From positions 186,001 through 250,000 of the forward strand of contig NZ_JAUHPX010000003.1 of NCBI RefSeq assembly GCF_030418305.1: DNA of 64,000 nucleotides, given 5' to 3'. Position numbers and translations under genes: made by a program. Position 1 is the first letter of the stretch. Each line of letters starts with the position of its first letter. The notes beneath the pieces were generated by a model. It worked only from the letters and a program-made list of their open reading frames with translations, ran no database searches and had not been told where the DNA came from. Positions 35,887-44,490 of this stretch are shown piece after piece. The stretch comes from Demequina lignilytica (GTDB lineage: Bacteria > Actinomycetota > Actinomycetes > Actinomycetales > Demequinaceae).

Positions 35887-36613
35887 GACCAGGCGTCCGA
35901 CCGTGGTGGTCGACGGGCTCGAGGTGGAGTACCGCTCGTTCGCGTCGGGCAAGGCCGCCGCGGACCGCCCGTCGCTGCTGCGCCGGCAGCGGGGCGTGCG
36001 GGTGGTCCACGCGCTCAAGGGCGTCTCGTTCCGTGTGGACGAGGGGGAGTCGATCGGCGTCATCGGGCACAACGGGTCCGGGAAGTCGACCCTGATGCGC
36101 GCGATCGCGGGGCTCCAGTCGCCGGCGGCCGGAGCGGTCTACGCTTCCGCGCGTCCGGCTCTCCTGGGCGTCAACGCCGCGCTGATCCCCGACCTGTCCG
36201 GGGACAAGAACATCACGCTCGGCGGTCTCGCGCTCGGGCTCACCCCCGAGGAGGTCGAGGCCGCCCGCGAGGAGATCGTCGAGTTCTCCGGGCTGGCGGA
36301 GTTCATCGACCTGCCCATGAAGACGTACTCGTCGGGCATGCAGGCACGGCTGCGGTTCTCGATCGCGATGGCGCGCCACCACCAGATCCTGCTGGTCGAC
36401 GAGGCGCTGGCCGTCGGCGACAAGGAGTTCCGGGCCAAGAGCGAGCAGCGCATCCGCGACATGCGCGACCAGGCGAGCACCGTGTTCCTGGTCTCCCACT
36501 CGATGTCGTCCATCCGCGACACCTGCACCCGCGTCCTCTGGATCGACCACGGCGAGCTGCGCATGGACGGGGAGCCGAAGGCGGTCGTCAAGGCGTACAA
36601 CGCCTCTCGCTGA
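35873..36613 (+). CDS. ABC polysaccharide/teichoic-acid exporter ATPase, copy 2
   Basis: This 246-residue ATPase has Walker A GHNGSGKST near residue 65, signature YSSGMQARL near 153 and Walker B ILLVDEAL near 172. ARPALLGVNAALIPDLSGDKNITLGG is the TagH-type insertion. The ATG at 35873 has GGAGGAG four bases upstream. Like copy 1 it lacks a C-terminal sugar-binding domain. It is the last gene of the operon and ends 46 bp from the convergent glycerophosphotransferase gene. Confidence 0.93.
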   Translation: MDALETRRPTVVVDGLEVEYRSFASGKAAADRPSLLRRQRGVRVVHALKGVSFRVDEGESIGVIGHNGSGKSTLMRAIAGLQSPAAGAVYASARPALLGVNAALIPDLSGDKNITLGGLALGLTPEEVEAAREEIVEFSGLAEFIDLPMKTYSSGMQARLRFSIAMARHHQILLVDEALAVGDKEFRAKSEQRIRDMRDQASTVFLVSHSMSSIRDTCTRVLWIDHGELRMDGEPKAVVKAYNASR

Positions 36614-36658
36614 CCGTTCCCGGAGGCGGCCGGCCGTGCACCGTGCCGCGCCCGCGGC

Positions 36659-37870
36659 TCAGAGGGCGGCGCGCTCCGCCATGACCTGCTCGGCGGCGGC
36701 GACCCAGCGCGCCATGCTCGCGCCCGGCGTGGTGTCCCCGAAGTAGTGATGCACGAGCCGTGCGCGCTCCGCGCGCCGCTCCTCGCCGTCGGCGTCGGTC
36801 AGCAGCATCGGCACGTCCGCCGCGCGGTCCTGCGCCACCGTCGGCAGCGTCGCGGCGATGCCGTCCCCGTCGGTGTGCGCGTCGGGGCTCGCCGGCTCGG
36901 TGAGCACCAGCGCCTTGCCCGTGGCGAGCCAGTCGAAGGCGACGGCGGAGATGTCGGCGATGCACGCATCGGCCGCGTCGAGCTGCCAGCCGAACGCGCT
37001 CTCGGTGTCCACCAGGTGCCCGGCCTCCGGGTCCGCGTGCGAGGCGTCCCGGAGCAGCTGCACCACCTGGTCGTGGGCCCGGCGGAACCGGGGGTCCGCG
37101 ATCCCGGTCCGGGGGTGCGGCCGGTAGATCACGCGGTCGCGACCCGTCGCGAGCAGGGCCCGGACCATCGTAGTCCCGTGCGAGGCCAGCGACGAGTAGG
37201 TCATCGAGGGGCGGTCGCCCTCCCACGTGGGTGCGTACAGGACCACCCGGCGGTCGTCATCGGGCAGCGGGAGAGGGGGCTCGTGATGGACGTCGAGCTG
37301 CGGGCGCCCGATCTCGAGGGTGCGCGTCTCGACGTCGAACCCGACCAGCTTCCCGGTGAGGCGCGCGCGGGCGGCATCTCCGGCGATGAAGGTGTAGTCG
37401 TAGGCCTTGAGCTGGTTGGACGCCATGTAGTCCTTGTCGGACTCGCCGTGGCTGAGGAACACGTGCGCGGGCCGGCGGAACCGCAGCATCTGGAAGTTGC
37501 GCGTGTTCTGGTTGACGTAGAACACGGCGGTCAGGTCGTTGGCGTCGACCAGCGTCTCGATGTCCGCGACGCTGTGCGCGTGGATCACCGGGAGCGGGCA
37601 CTCCCGCGCGAGCGCGACGGCGCTCTCGATGGTGCGCGTGATGACGGCCGCCGGGTGCTGCTCCGCGAGACGGCGAAGGGGCTCGTACCACTGCCGCATC
37701 TGGTACAGGTTGACCGGCGGGTCCGCGAAGTAGACCACCGCCTCGAGGGTGACCCGGTCCGGGACCGCCCGCTCGGAGGCGAGCCCGCGCCAGGCGTGCG
37801 CGGCCCGGCGGCGGTCGGCGACCTGGCGGACCAGGTCGACCGCGCGACGCGCGTCGTGCGAGAGCCTCAT
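36659..37870 (-). CDS. CDP-glycerol glycerophosphotransferase-family protein, copy 3 (divergent)
   Basis: This 403-residue protein belongs to the Glyphos_transf (TagB/TagF) family. In place of the usual WHGT motif it has VFLSHGESDKDYMASNQ, followed by VVLYAPTWEGDR and IYRPHPRTG, with DACIADISAVAFDWLATGKALVL at the nucleotide site. The family transfers polyol phosphates from CDP-activated donors. This copy is the most divergent of three and may use another donor or acceptor. The ATG at 37870 has AGGAG upstream, and it overlaps the end of copy 2 by four bases. Confidence 0.82.
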   Translation of the reverse strand: MRLSHDARRAVDLVRQVADRRRAAHAWRGLASERAVPDRVTLEAVVYFADPPVNLYQMRQWYEPLRRLAEQHPAAVITRTIESAVALARECPLPVIHAHSVADIETLVDANDLTAVFYVNQNTRNFQMLRFRRPAHVFLSHGESDKDYMASNQLKAYDYTFIAGDAARARLTGKLVGFDVETRTLEIGRPQLDVHHEPPLPLPDDDRRVVLYAPTWEGDRPSMTYSSLASHGTTMVRALLATGRDRVIYRPHPRTGIADPRFRRAHDQVVQLLRDASHADPEAGHLVDTESAFGWQLDAADACIADISAVAFDWLATGKALVLTEPASPDAHTDGDGIAATLPTVAQDRAADVPMLLTDADGEERRAERARLVHHYFGDTTPGASMARWVAAAEQVMAERAAL

Positions 37871-39036
37871 GCTGCTCCTGAGGGATGCGGGGGGACGGCG
37901 TCGGGGGCGAGGCCGAGCAGCCCGACGAGCCGCCGGGTCGCGAGCCCGTCGGTGACCGCCCAGTGCCCCGCGCGGAGGCGGTCCCATATGGCGACGGCCT
38001 CCGGCGATCCGGACGCATCGTGCCGGGCGATCCGCGCGACCAGGTCCGCCGGGCTCGTGGACGTGATCGGGACCAGGTCGGCGGTGGGGTCGGTGAAGAG
38101 CCCAGGGGAGCGCCGGTAGTCGTCGATGTCGTAGGTGAACAGCCATGTGGGGATGTCCCGCGCGACGGAGTCGAACGCGAGCGCCGAGTAGTCGGTCACC
38201 AGGTGGTCGGCGACCGCGAGCCAGTCGGAGGTGGCGACGGCGCTCCCGTCGACCACCCCGGGGCCGTGGATAGCGGTACGGCCGTCGAGCGGGTGGCGGC
38301 AGATGACGGGCGTGTAGCCCGCGTCCTGCAGGGCCGCGGACAGGAGCTCCCAGCGGATCGCGGCGTTGCGCCGCATGGTCGGGGCGTAGACGACGATGCC
38401 GCCGCGACCCACGAGGTCGGGGTAGGACGCGCGGAGACGGCGCATGGCGCCCTCCCAGTGCTCCGGATCGCCCAGCCGGTCGTGACGGGGCTGGCCGGTC
38501 TCGACGACCACCTCGGCGGGCACGCCGAAGCCGGCGCGGAACTCCGCCGCCGCGTCGGGGCCGCCCGCGACGATCGCGGAGTACCCCCGATGCATCCGCA
38601 TCCCGCGCGCGACCGCGGGCGACGCTCCCTCGTCGGTGCCGACGGAGGCGACGCCGAACCGCTTGATCGCGCCGCTCGCGTGCCAGATCTGCACCACGGG
38701 CCGGTGCGGCCGGGGGCGCAGCACGCTCACCGGGATGATGTAGGTGTCGACGACCGCGGCGCGAGCCGCGCCGAGCAGCCTCGTCTGCTGCAGGATCCGA
38801 GCGGCCTCGATGAACGGGTTGCGGGTGCTGCGGTGGTTGAGCACCACGACGCGCGTCGAGGGCGACGCGCGAGCGATCTCCTTGCGGATCCGCGCGAAGT
38901 CGCCGGAGGTGGTGCGGTGCTGGCGGCTGATCATGACCACCAGGTCCTCCGTGGGACGGCGGCCGATGACGAGGTCGACGCCGCGCAGGAGCCGCACGGC
39001 CGCCTCGACGCCGATGCGTGTCGCCAGGGAGATCAT
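37867..39036 (-). CDS. CDP-glycerol glycerophosphotransferase-family protein, copy 2
   Basis: This 389-residue TagB/TagF-like enzyme carries PVVQIWHASGAIKRFG for the catalytic His, VVETGQPRHDRL, IVVYAPTMRRN, and LVTDYSALAFDSVARDIPTWLFTYDIDDYR, which holds the CDP-donor-binding acidic residues. It overlaps both neighbours by four bases, so the three transferases form one translationally coupled run downstream of tagD. It probably adds glycerol phosphate or a related polyol phosphate to the wall polymer. Confidence 0.87.
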   Translation of the reverse strand: MISLATRIGVEAAVRLLRGVDLVIGRRPTEDLVVMISRQHRTTSGDFARIRKEIARASPSTRVVVLNHRSTRNPFIEAARILQQTRLLGAARAAVVDTYIIPVSVLRPRPHRPVVQIWHASGAIKRFGVASVGTDEGASPAVARGMRMHRGYSAIVAGGPDAAAEFRAGFGVPAEVVVETGQPRHDRLGDPEHWEGAMRRLRASYPDLVGRGGIVVYAPTMRRNAAIRWELLSAALQDAGYTPVICRHPLDGRTAIHGPGVVDGSAVATSDWLAVADHLVTDYSALAFDSVARDIPTWLFTYDIDDYRRSPGLFTDPTADLVPITSTSPADLVARIARHDASGSPEAVAIWDRLRAGHWAVTDGLATRRLVGLLGLAPDAVPPHPSGAA

Positions 39037-40304
39037 GAGGCCGGCGCCTCGAGGAGCAGGTCGGCGGCGCGCCCGGACGCCCGGCCGTCGTCGACGGTCG
39101 CGTACGTCGCGCGGAAGGCGGCACGCGCCGCGGCCTCGTCGCCGGCGCGCTCGCCCGTGGTCGCGACGGCGTCGACCAGGGCGTCCAGATCCGTGACCAC
39201 CGGCCCCGGGAGGTCGTCGGGCTCGAGGTAGAGCCCGCGCAGCTGCCCCCGGTATCGGTCGAGGTCGTGCATGAAGAAGACCATGGGTCGATCGAGCAGG
39301 GCGTAGTCGAACAGCGCGCTCGAGTAATCGGTGACCAGGACGTCGCTCGCGAGGAACAGGTCGTTGATGTCGGGGTGACGTGACGCGTCGACGACGTTGT
39401 CGGGGAGACACCGGGCGTCGATCGCCTCCGACACCAGATAGTGAGCGCGGAGCACGACCACGTGGTCGGGCCCGAGGCGGGCCGCGAGCTCCGCGGGGTC
39501 GAGGCCCAGGCTGAGCCGGTAGCCGTGGCGGGTCGAGTGCTGATCGTCGCGCCACGTCGGCGCGAAGAGGACGACCCGTGCGCCCAGGGGGATGCCCAGC
39601 TCCTCGCGCGTGCGTGCCGCGTCGGCGGCGTCGGCGTGCACCAGCGCGTCGTTGCGCGGGTTGCCGGTCTCGAGGATCGTGGTCGCCGCCCGGTCCGGGT
39701 CCATCGCGAACGCGGATGCGAACGCCTGCGACGCGAATCCCGACGGGCTGAGCAGGTAGGTGGCGACCTCGCCGGCGCGGCGGTAGCGCTCCACGATCTC
39801 GCTCTTGCCGCTGGTCGCGGTCGTCGTGTTGTCGATGATGTCGGCCCCGAGCCTCTTCAGCGGGGTGCCGTGCCAGGTCTGGAGCTGTCGCTGCCCGGGC
39901 GCGAGCGCGAGGTACTCCGGCATGATCGCGTTGGTGATCCACCACCCGGCGGTTGCGGCCGCGCGGTGGTAGTCGGCACGGCGGTAGATCACCCAGGAGG
40001 TGCGAGGGTCGGACAGCGGTCCGGAGAGCAGCGTGGGCGCCGGAGGCTCACGGAACGCCCACACGAACCGCCAGTCCGCGAAGCGCGGGTCGGCCAGCAG
40101 GTGCTCGTACACGGCCCGAGGCGACCCGGCGTACGAGCGCGCCTGGAACGACTCGAACAGCGCGGTGCGGGGATCGAAGGGTGCGTGCCCGTGGCGTCGG
40201 GTGCCCAGTCGGCGCACCGACCGCACGGCGGCGCGCATCCGCCGTCGGAGCGCGGGGGAGCGCTTCATGAGGCCGCGTGCTGCCGTGGCGGCGAGGTTGT
40301 CCAT
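39033..40304 (-). CDS. CDP-glycerol glycerophosphotransferase, copy 1 (TagF/TagB-like)
   Basis: This 423-residue enzyme is the most canonical of the three. It has LQTWHGTPLKRLGADI near residue 143, ETGNPRNDALV, VVLFAPTWRDDQHS, VVLRAHYLVSEAI, and VLVTDYSSALFDYALLDRPMVFFMHDLDRYR near 315-345. These are the standard TagF motifs for transfer of glycerol phosphate from CDP-glycerol to a growing chain on the inner membrane face. It lies 38 bp downstream of tagD, which makes the CDP-glycerol. A teichoic-acid-like polymer is therefore likely. Confidence 0.92.
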   Translation of the reverse strand: MDNLAATAARGLMKRSPALRRRMRAAVRSVRRLGTRRHGHAPFDPRTALFESFQARSYAGSPRAVYEHLLADPRFADWRFVWAFREPPAPTLLSGPLSDPRTSWVIYRRADYHRAAATAGWWITNAIMPEYLALAPGQRQLQTWHGTPLKRLGADIIDNTTTATSGKSEIVERYRRAGEVATYLLSPSGFASQAFASAFAMDPDRAATTILETGNPRNDALVHADAADAARTREELGIPLGARVVLFAPTWRDDQHSTRHGYRLSLGLDPAELAARLGPDHVVVLRAHYLVSEAIDARCLPDNVVDASRHPDINDLFLASDVLVTDYSSALFDYALLDRPMVFFMHDLDRYRGQLRGLYLEPDDLPGPVVTDLDALVDAVATTGERAGDEAAARAAFRATYATVDDGRASGRAADLLLEAPAS

Positions 40305-40342
40305 CGCGGAGTCGACCAGGGGCGCGGAGGAGGCCGGGCCTC

Positions 40343-40744
40343 CTACAGGTCGAGCGCTCGGATGTTCGCGATGATCTCGGTCGTGGAGATGTCGCGCGTG
40401 CGCGGCAGGTAGATGACCTCGCAGACGTCTCGGAACTCGTCGAACTTGCCGGCCCAGTCGTCGCCCATCACCAGGATGTCCGCGCGGTGCTCGATCAGGT
40501 AGTCGCGCTTGAGCTCGAGCGAGTGCTCCAAGAAGACGTCGTCGACGCAGGACAGGCGGCTGACGATGCCGATGCGGTGCTCCTCGCGGTAGATCGGGTA
40601 CCGACCCTTCTTCGAGAAGTTGAGATCGTCGGTGGAGACGCCGACGGTCAGGTGGTCGCCGAGCTCGTGCGCGCGCGTCAGCATGTTGACGTGACCGATG
40701 TGGAACACGTCGAAGGTGCCGAAGGTGATCACGCGAGTGCCCAC
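40343..40744 (-). CDS. tagD: Glycerol-3-phosphate cytidylyltransferase
   Basis: This 133-residue enzyme makes CDP-glycerol from CTP and glycerol 3-phosphate. The cytidylyltransferase HxGH motif is FDVFHIGHVNML at residues 12-21, and the C-terminal RTRDISTTEII matches the RTxGISTT motif. GRYPIYREEHRIGIVSRLSCVDDVFLEHSLE is also typical of TagD. The GTG at 40744 is used because GGGGC lies about six bases upstream and it gives the usual family length. It is the first gene of the minus-strand run of glycerophosphotransferases and is divergent from the dehydrogenase operon. Confidence 0.94.
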   Translation of the reverse strand: MGTRVITFGTFDVFHIGHVNMLTRAHELGDHLTVGVSTDDLNFSKKGRYPIYREEHRIGIVSRLSCVDDVFLEHSLELKRDYLIEHRADILVMGDDWAGKFDEFRDVCEVIYLPRTRDISTTEIIANIRALDL

Positions 40745-40865
40745 GGTTGCGCCCCCTGACGAGAATGGTGGAATGAAGGTGAACATAAGGTTACACGTGG
40801 CGCCGAGGCCGGGGTGCGACCTTGGTCGGGAGCGTCGCGTCCCGTGCGCGCTGCAAGGGGTCCGC

Positions 40866-40894
40866 TTGAAACCTACGGTTCCGTAACCTACGAT
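40866..40894 (+). promoter_or_regulatory. Promoter of the 2-oxoacid dehydrogenase operon, TTGAAA-N17-TACGAT
   Basis: TTGAAA (40866-40871) and TACGAT (40889-40894) are 17 bases apart. The predicted start near 40901 leaves a leader of about 54 bases to the GTG at 40955. Both core boxes are overlapped or flanked by the TACG-N4-CGTA operators, so a bound repressor would occlude RNA polymerase. Confidence 0.55.
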
Positions 40895-40904
40895 GGCGTA
40901 GGTT
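40874..40904. promoter_or_regulatory. Tandem TetR-like operators, TACG-N4-CGTA
   Basis: Two palindromes, TACGGTTCCGTA (40874-40885) and TACGATGGCGTA (40889-40900), are centred 15 bp apart. The second extends to a perfect 8-4-8 dyad, AACCTACG-N4-CGTAGGTT (40885-40904). Operators of this CCTACG type are found, to my recollection, at actinobacterial lipid-metabolism genes controlled by TetR-family repressors. No such regulator is encoded in the window. Confidence 0.6.
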
Positions 40905-40954
40905 CGTGCGGCGGCCCCGCCGCACGCAAGATTGATGCAAGGACGGAGGGACAC

Positions 40955-42082
40955 GTGGACGCTCACGGACCGCTCTCGGACCAGGGTCTGGTCCAGCTGC
41001 TGAACCGCCACGGCGAGCGCCTCGAGGACGAGCGCTTCTCGCGGTACGCGGCGGACCTCGATCTCGAGGCGCTGCTCGCGATGTGGCACGACATGACGGT
41101 GGTACGGGCCTTCGACAAGGAGGCCACCAGCCTCCAGCGCCAGGGCGAGCTCGGGCTCTGGGTGCCGTCGCTCGGCCAGGAGGCCGCGCAGATCGGCGCC
41201 GGCCACGCCCTGCGCGAGTCCGACTTCGTGTTCCCGTCCTATCGCGAGCACGGCATCGCCCTCACCCGCGGCGTGGACCTGCCCGAGATCCTGCGCATCT
41301 TCCGCGGACTGCAGCACGGCGCGTGGGACGCGGCGGAGCACGGCTTCCACCTGTACACGCTCGTGATCGGTGCGCACTCCCTGCACGCCACCGGCTACGC
41401 GCTCGCCATGGACCGTGACGGGCTGGTCGGCACCGGCGCGGACTCGGACGGCGCGGTCCTCTGCTGCTTCGGCGACGGTGCGACCAGCCAGGGCGACGTC
41501 AACGAGGCTCTCACCTTCGCGGCCGTGAACAACGCCCCGATCGTCTTCATGGTGCAGAACAACCAGTTCGCCATCTCCGAGCCCACCACCCGCCAGTCGC
41601 GCGTGCCGCTGGCGCAGCGCGGCTCCGGCTTCGGCATCCCCGCCGTGCGCTACGACGGCAACGACGTGGTCGCGTCGTACGCGGTCGCGCGCTGGGCGCT
41701 CGAGCACGCGCGCTCGGGCCAGGGCCCGGTGCTCATCGAGGCGTTCACGTACCGGATGGGAGCCCACACCACCTCGGACGACCCGTCGAAGTACCGCAGC
41801 CAGGCCGACGAGTCCTACTGGGCCGAGCGCGACCCGATCGCACGCCTCGAGACCTACCTCCGCGCCCAGGGCGCGCTGACGGACGATGCGGTGGACGCCG
41901 CCGGCGTCGAGGCCAAGGAGCTGGGGCGGCGCACGCGCGAGGCGGTGAAGGGGTGGGAGCGGCCGCCCGCCGCGAGCATCTTCGACCACGTCTATGCCGA
42001 GCCCCACGCGACCGTCGAGGCGGAGCGTGCCTGGTTCGCCCGCTACGAGGCGTCCTTCGCGGACCAGGGGGTCCACGCATGA
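40955..42082 (+). CDS. pdhA: 2-oxoacid dehydrogenase E1 alpha subunit (pyruvate or branched-chain)
   Basis: This 375-residue thiamine-diphosphate enzyme subunit decarboxylates a 2-oxoacid and passes the acyl group to lipoyl-E2. The ThDP-binding motif starts at CCFGDGATSQGDVNEAL near residue 172 and ends in MVQNNQFAIS. FTYRMGAHTTSDDPSKYR is the phosphorylation-loop region. GGAGGG lies four bases before the GTG. It is coupled to the beta-subunit gene (ATGA). The alpha2beta2 type in actinobacteria is often a branched-chain complex, since pyruvate is handled by AceE, so the substrate is not settled. The CCTACG operators favour a link to lipid metabolism. Confidence 0.9.
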   Translation: MDAHGPLSDQGLVQLLNRHGERLEDERFSRYAADLDLEALLAMWHDMTVVRAFDKEATSLQRQGELGLWVPSLGQEAAQIGAGHALRESDFVFPSYREHGIALTRGVDLPEILRIFRGLQHGAWDAAEHGFHLYTLVIGAHSLHATGYALAMDRDGLVGTGADSDGAVLCCFGDGATSQGDVNEALTFAAVNNAPIVFMVQNNQFAISEPTTRQSRVPLAQRGSGFGIPAVRYDGNDVVASYAVARWALEHARSGQGPVLIEAFTYRMGAHTTSDDPSKYRSQADESYWAERDPIARLETYLRAQGALTDDAVDAAGVEAKELGRRTREAVKGWERPPAASIFDHVYAEPHATVEAERAWFARYEASFADQGVHA

Positions 42083-43092
42083 GCACCATGACCCTCGCGG
42101 GCGCGATCAACCGCGGCCTGCGCGCGGCGATGGACCGCGACCCGAAGGTGGTCCTCATGGGTGAGGACATCGGCCAGCTCGGCGGCGTGTTCCGCGTCAC
42201 CGACGGACTGTGGAAGGACTTCGGCCCCGACCGCGTGGTCGATACCCCGCTCGCCGAGTCGGGGATCGTCGGCACCGCGATCGGCATGGCGATGCGCGGC
42301 TACACACCCGTCCTGGAGATCCAGTTCGACGGGTTCATCTTCCCCGCCTACAACCAGATCACCACGCAGCTGGCGAAGATGCACTACCGGTCGCATGGCG
42401 CCATCACGCTGCCCGTGGTCATCCGGGTGCCGTACTCGGGACACATCGGAGCCGTCGAGCACCACTCCGAGAGCCCCGAGGCGCTCTTCGCGCACACCGC
42501 CGGCCTGCGCATCGTCTCCCCGGCGACCCCTCAGGATGCCTACGACATGATCCAGCAGGCGATCGCGTCGCCCGACCCGGTGCTGTTCCTCGAGCCCAAG
42601 GCTCGCTACTGGGACAAGGGCGAGGTCGACGAGTCGCGCGTCGCCTCCCAGCTGGACGCCGACGGAGGCGCCTCCGCGGCGACCGCCGAGATGAGCCGGG
42701 GCCGGATCGCCCGCGAGGGCAAGGACGTGACGGTCGTGGCGTACGGGCCGTCGGTGCGTCTCGCACTGCAGGTCGCGGACGCTGCGGCCGCGGAGGGCAC
42801 CAGCGTCGAGGTGGTCGATCTGCGGTCGATCTCCCCGCTCGACTCGGACACCGTGGTGCGCTCCGCCAAGCGCACGGGTCGCGTGGTGGTCGTGCATGAG
42901 GCCCCCACCGCCTTCGGCGCCGGAGCGGAGCTCGCGGCGCGCGTGATGGAGCAGGCGTTCTTCCACCTGCACGCCCCCGTCCTCCGGGTCGGCGGCTTCC
43001 ACACGCCCTACCCTGGAAGCAAGTTCGAGCACGACTACCTGCCGAACCTGGACCGCGTGCTCGATGCCGTCGACCGCGTCATGACGCACTGA
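42079..43092 (+). CDS. pdhB: 2-oxoacid dehydrogenase E1 beta subunit
   Basis: This 337-residue partner of the alpha subunit completes the E1 heterotetramer. It has the transketolase-type pyrimidine-binding region (VLMGEDIGQLGGVFRVTDGL, then DTPLAESGIVGTAIGMAMRG) and the C-terminal transketolase domain (VVAYGPSVRLALQVADAA, VEVVDLRSISPLDSDTVV). HHSESPEALFAHTAGLRIVSP carries active-site His residues. It overlaps the alpha gene by four bases and is 11 bp from the E2 gene. Confidence 0.93.
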   Translation: MSTMTLAGAINRGLRAAMDRDPKVVLMGEDIGQLGGVFRVTDGLWKDFGPDRVVDTPLAESGIVGTAIGMAMRGYTPVLEIQFDGFIFPAYNQITTQLAKMHYRSHGAITLPVVIRVPYSGHIGAVEHHSESPEALFAHTAGLRIVSPATPQDAYDMIQQAIASPDPVLFLEPKARYWDKGEVDESRVASQLDADGGASAATAEMSRGRIAREGKDVTVVAYGPSVRLALQVADAAAAEGTSVEVVDLRSISPLDSDTVVRSAKRTGRVVVVHEAPTAFGAGAELAARVMEQAFFHLHAPVLRVGGFHTPYPGSKFEHDYLPNLDRVLDAVDRVMTH

Positions 43093-43103
43093 GAGGCCTG
43101 GGA

Positions 43104-44486
43104 ATGCCCACCTTCGAGATCTTCCACATGCCCGACGCGGGCGAGGGCCTCACCGAGGCCGACGTGGTCACGTGGCGCGTCGCCGTCGGCGACACCGTCG
43201 AGGTCAACCAGCCGCTGGTCGAGATCGAGACCGCGAAGTCGCTGGTCGAGCTGCCCTGCCCGGTCGACGGCGTGGTGACGCGCCTGCTCGTGACGGAGGG
43301 CGAGACGGTCGAGGTGGGCGCCCCGATCGTGGAGTTCGACGTCGACCCCGGCGGCGAGGCGCCCCCGCAGGTGCCGGCGGACGATGCGGCGGCGCCTGCC
43401 GCCACTCCCGCGCCGGAGGCGCCCGCCCCCGCCGCGCCCGCGCCCGCCCCCGCCGCGGCGGACGAGCCGGCCCCGGCCGTGCTCGTCGGCTACGGGGTCA
43501 AGGCCGGGGCCGTGCATCGTCGCCCCCGCAAGGAGGGCTCGCTCGAGGCGATCGGCGGTGCCGGGGAGGCGAGCGAGTACCCGGTGCTCGCGAAGCCGCC
43601 GGTGCGCAAGCTCGCGAAGGAGCTCGGCGTCGAGCTCACCACCGTCACCCCGTCGGGCCCCGGCGGCCTGGTCACGCGCGAGGACGTCGAGCAGGCCGCG
43701 AAGGCGAAGTCGACCCGCACGCTCACCACCTACGACGTGAACGACGACCAGCCGTGGCTCGAGTCGGGCTACACCAGCGACGGTGGGCGCTCCACCCGCG
43801 TGCCGGTGAGGTCGGTGCGCAAGCGCACCGCCGAGGCGATGGTCAGGTCCGCCTTCACCGCTCCCCACGTCACGGTGTTCCACACCGTCGACGTGACCGA
43901 GTCGATGGAGCTGGTCAAGCGCCTCAAGGCGGACCGCGAGTTCGCCGACGTCCGCGTGACGCCCCTGCTGATCGCAGCGAAGGCCCTCCTGCTGGCGGTG
44001 CGCCGCCACCCGGAGATCAACGCGAGCTGGGACGACGAGGCGCAGGAGATCGTCTACAAGCACTTCGTCAACCTGGGCATCGCGGCCTCGACGCCGCGCG
44101 GCCTGCTGGTGCCGAACATCAAGGACGCTCACCGCCTGCCCATGAAGGAGCTGGCGATCGAGCTCGGCGAGCTGACCGCGCTCGCGCGCGCCAACCGCAC
44201 CTCGCCGGCATCCCTCACCGGGGGCACCATCACCATCACCAACGTCGGGACGCTCGGCATCGACAACGGCACGCCGATCCTCAACCCGGGCGAGTCGGCG
44301 ATCCTGGCGTTCGGAGCGATCCGCGAGCAGCCGTGGGTGCACGACGGCGAGATCAAGATCCGCTGGGTCACGCAGCTCGCGTTGAGCTTCGACCACCGTC
44401 TGGTCGACGGCGAGCTCGGTGCGCGTGTGCTGGCGGACATCGCGCGGGTGATGAACGACCCGGCGCAGGGGCTGGTCTGGGGCTGA
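43104..44486 (+). CDS. Dihydrolipoamide acyltransferase (E2)
   Basis: This 460-residue core subunit has one N-terminal lipoyl domain with the modified Lys-45 in VEIETAKSLVELP. It is followed by an Ala/Pro-rich linker (about 90-130) and a peripheral-subunit-binding domain (about 165-200, PPVRKLAKELGVELTTV). The C-terminal catalytic domain has the active-site motif SFDHRLVDGELG near residue 430. A single lipoyl domain and the short linker fit BCKDH-type E2. No E3 gene follows, so a shared lipoamide dehydrogenase is expected. It ends four bases from the convergent cysC gene. Confidence 0.93.
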   Translation: MPTFEIFHMPDAGEGLTEADVVTWRVAVGDTVEVNQPLVEIETAKSLVELPCPVDGVVTRLLVTEGETVEVGAPIVEFDVDPGGEAPPQVPADDAAAPAATPAPEAPAPAAPAPAPAAADEPAPAVLVGYGVKAGAVHRRPRKEGSLEAIGGAGEASEYPVLAKPPVRKLAKELGVELTTVTPSGPGGLVTREDVEQAAKAKSTRTLTTYDVNDDQPWLESGYTSDGGRSTRVPVRSVRKRTAEAMVRSAFTAPHVTVFHTVDVTESMELVKRLKADREFADVRVTPLLIAAKALLLAVRRHPEINASWDDEAQEIVYKHFVNLGIAASTPRGLLVPNIKDAHRLPMKELAIELGELTALARANRTSPASLTGGTITITNVGTLGIDNGTPILNPGESAILAFGAIREQPWVHDGEIKIRWVTQLALSFDHRLVDGELGARVLADIARVMNDPAQGLVWG

Positions 44487-44490
44487 GCCC

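Noticed and set aside
36614-36658. Terminator between the ABC exporter and glycerophosphotransferase genes
   Set aside because: The 45-bp gap is GC-rich but contains no stem longer than a few bases and no T-run.
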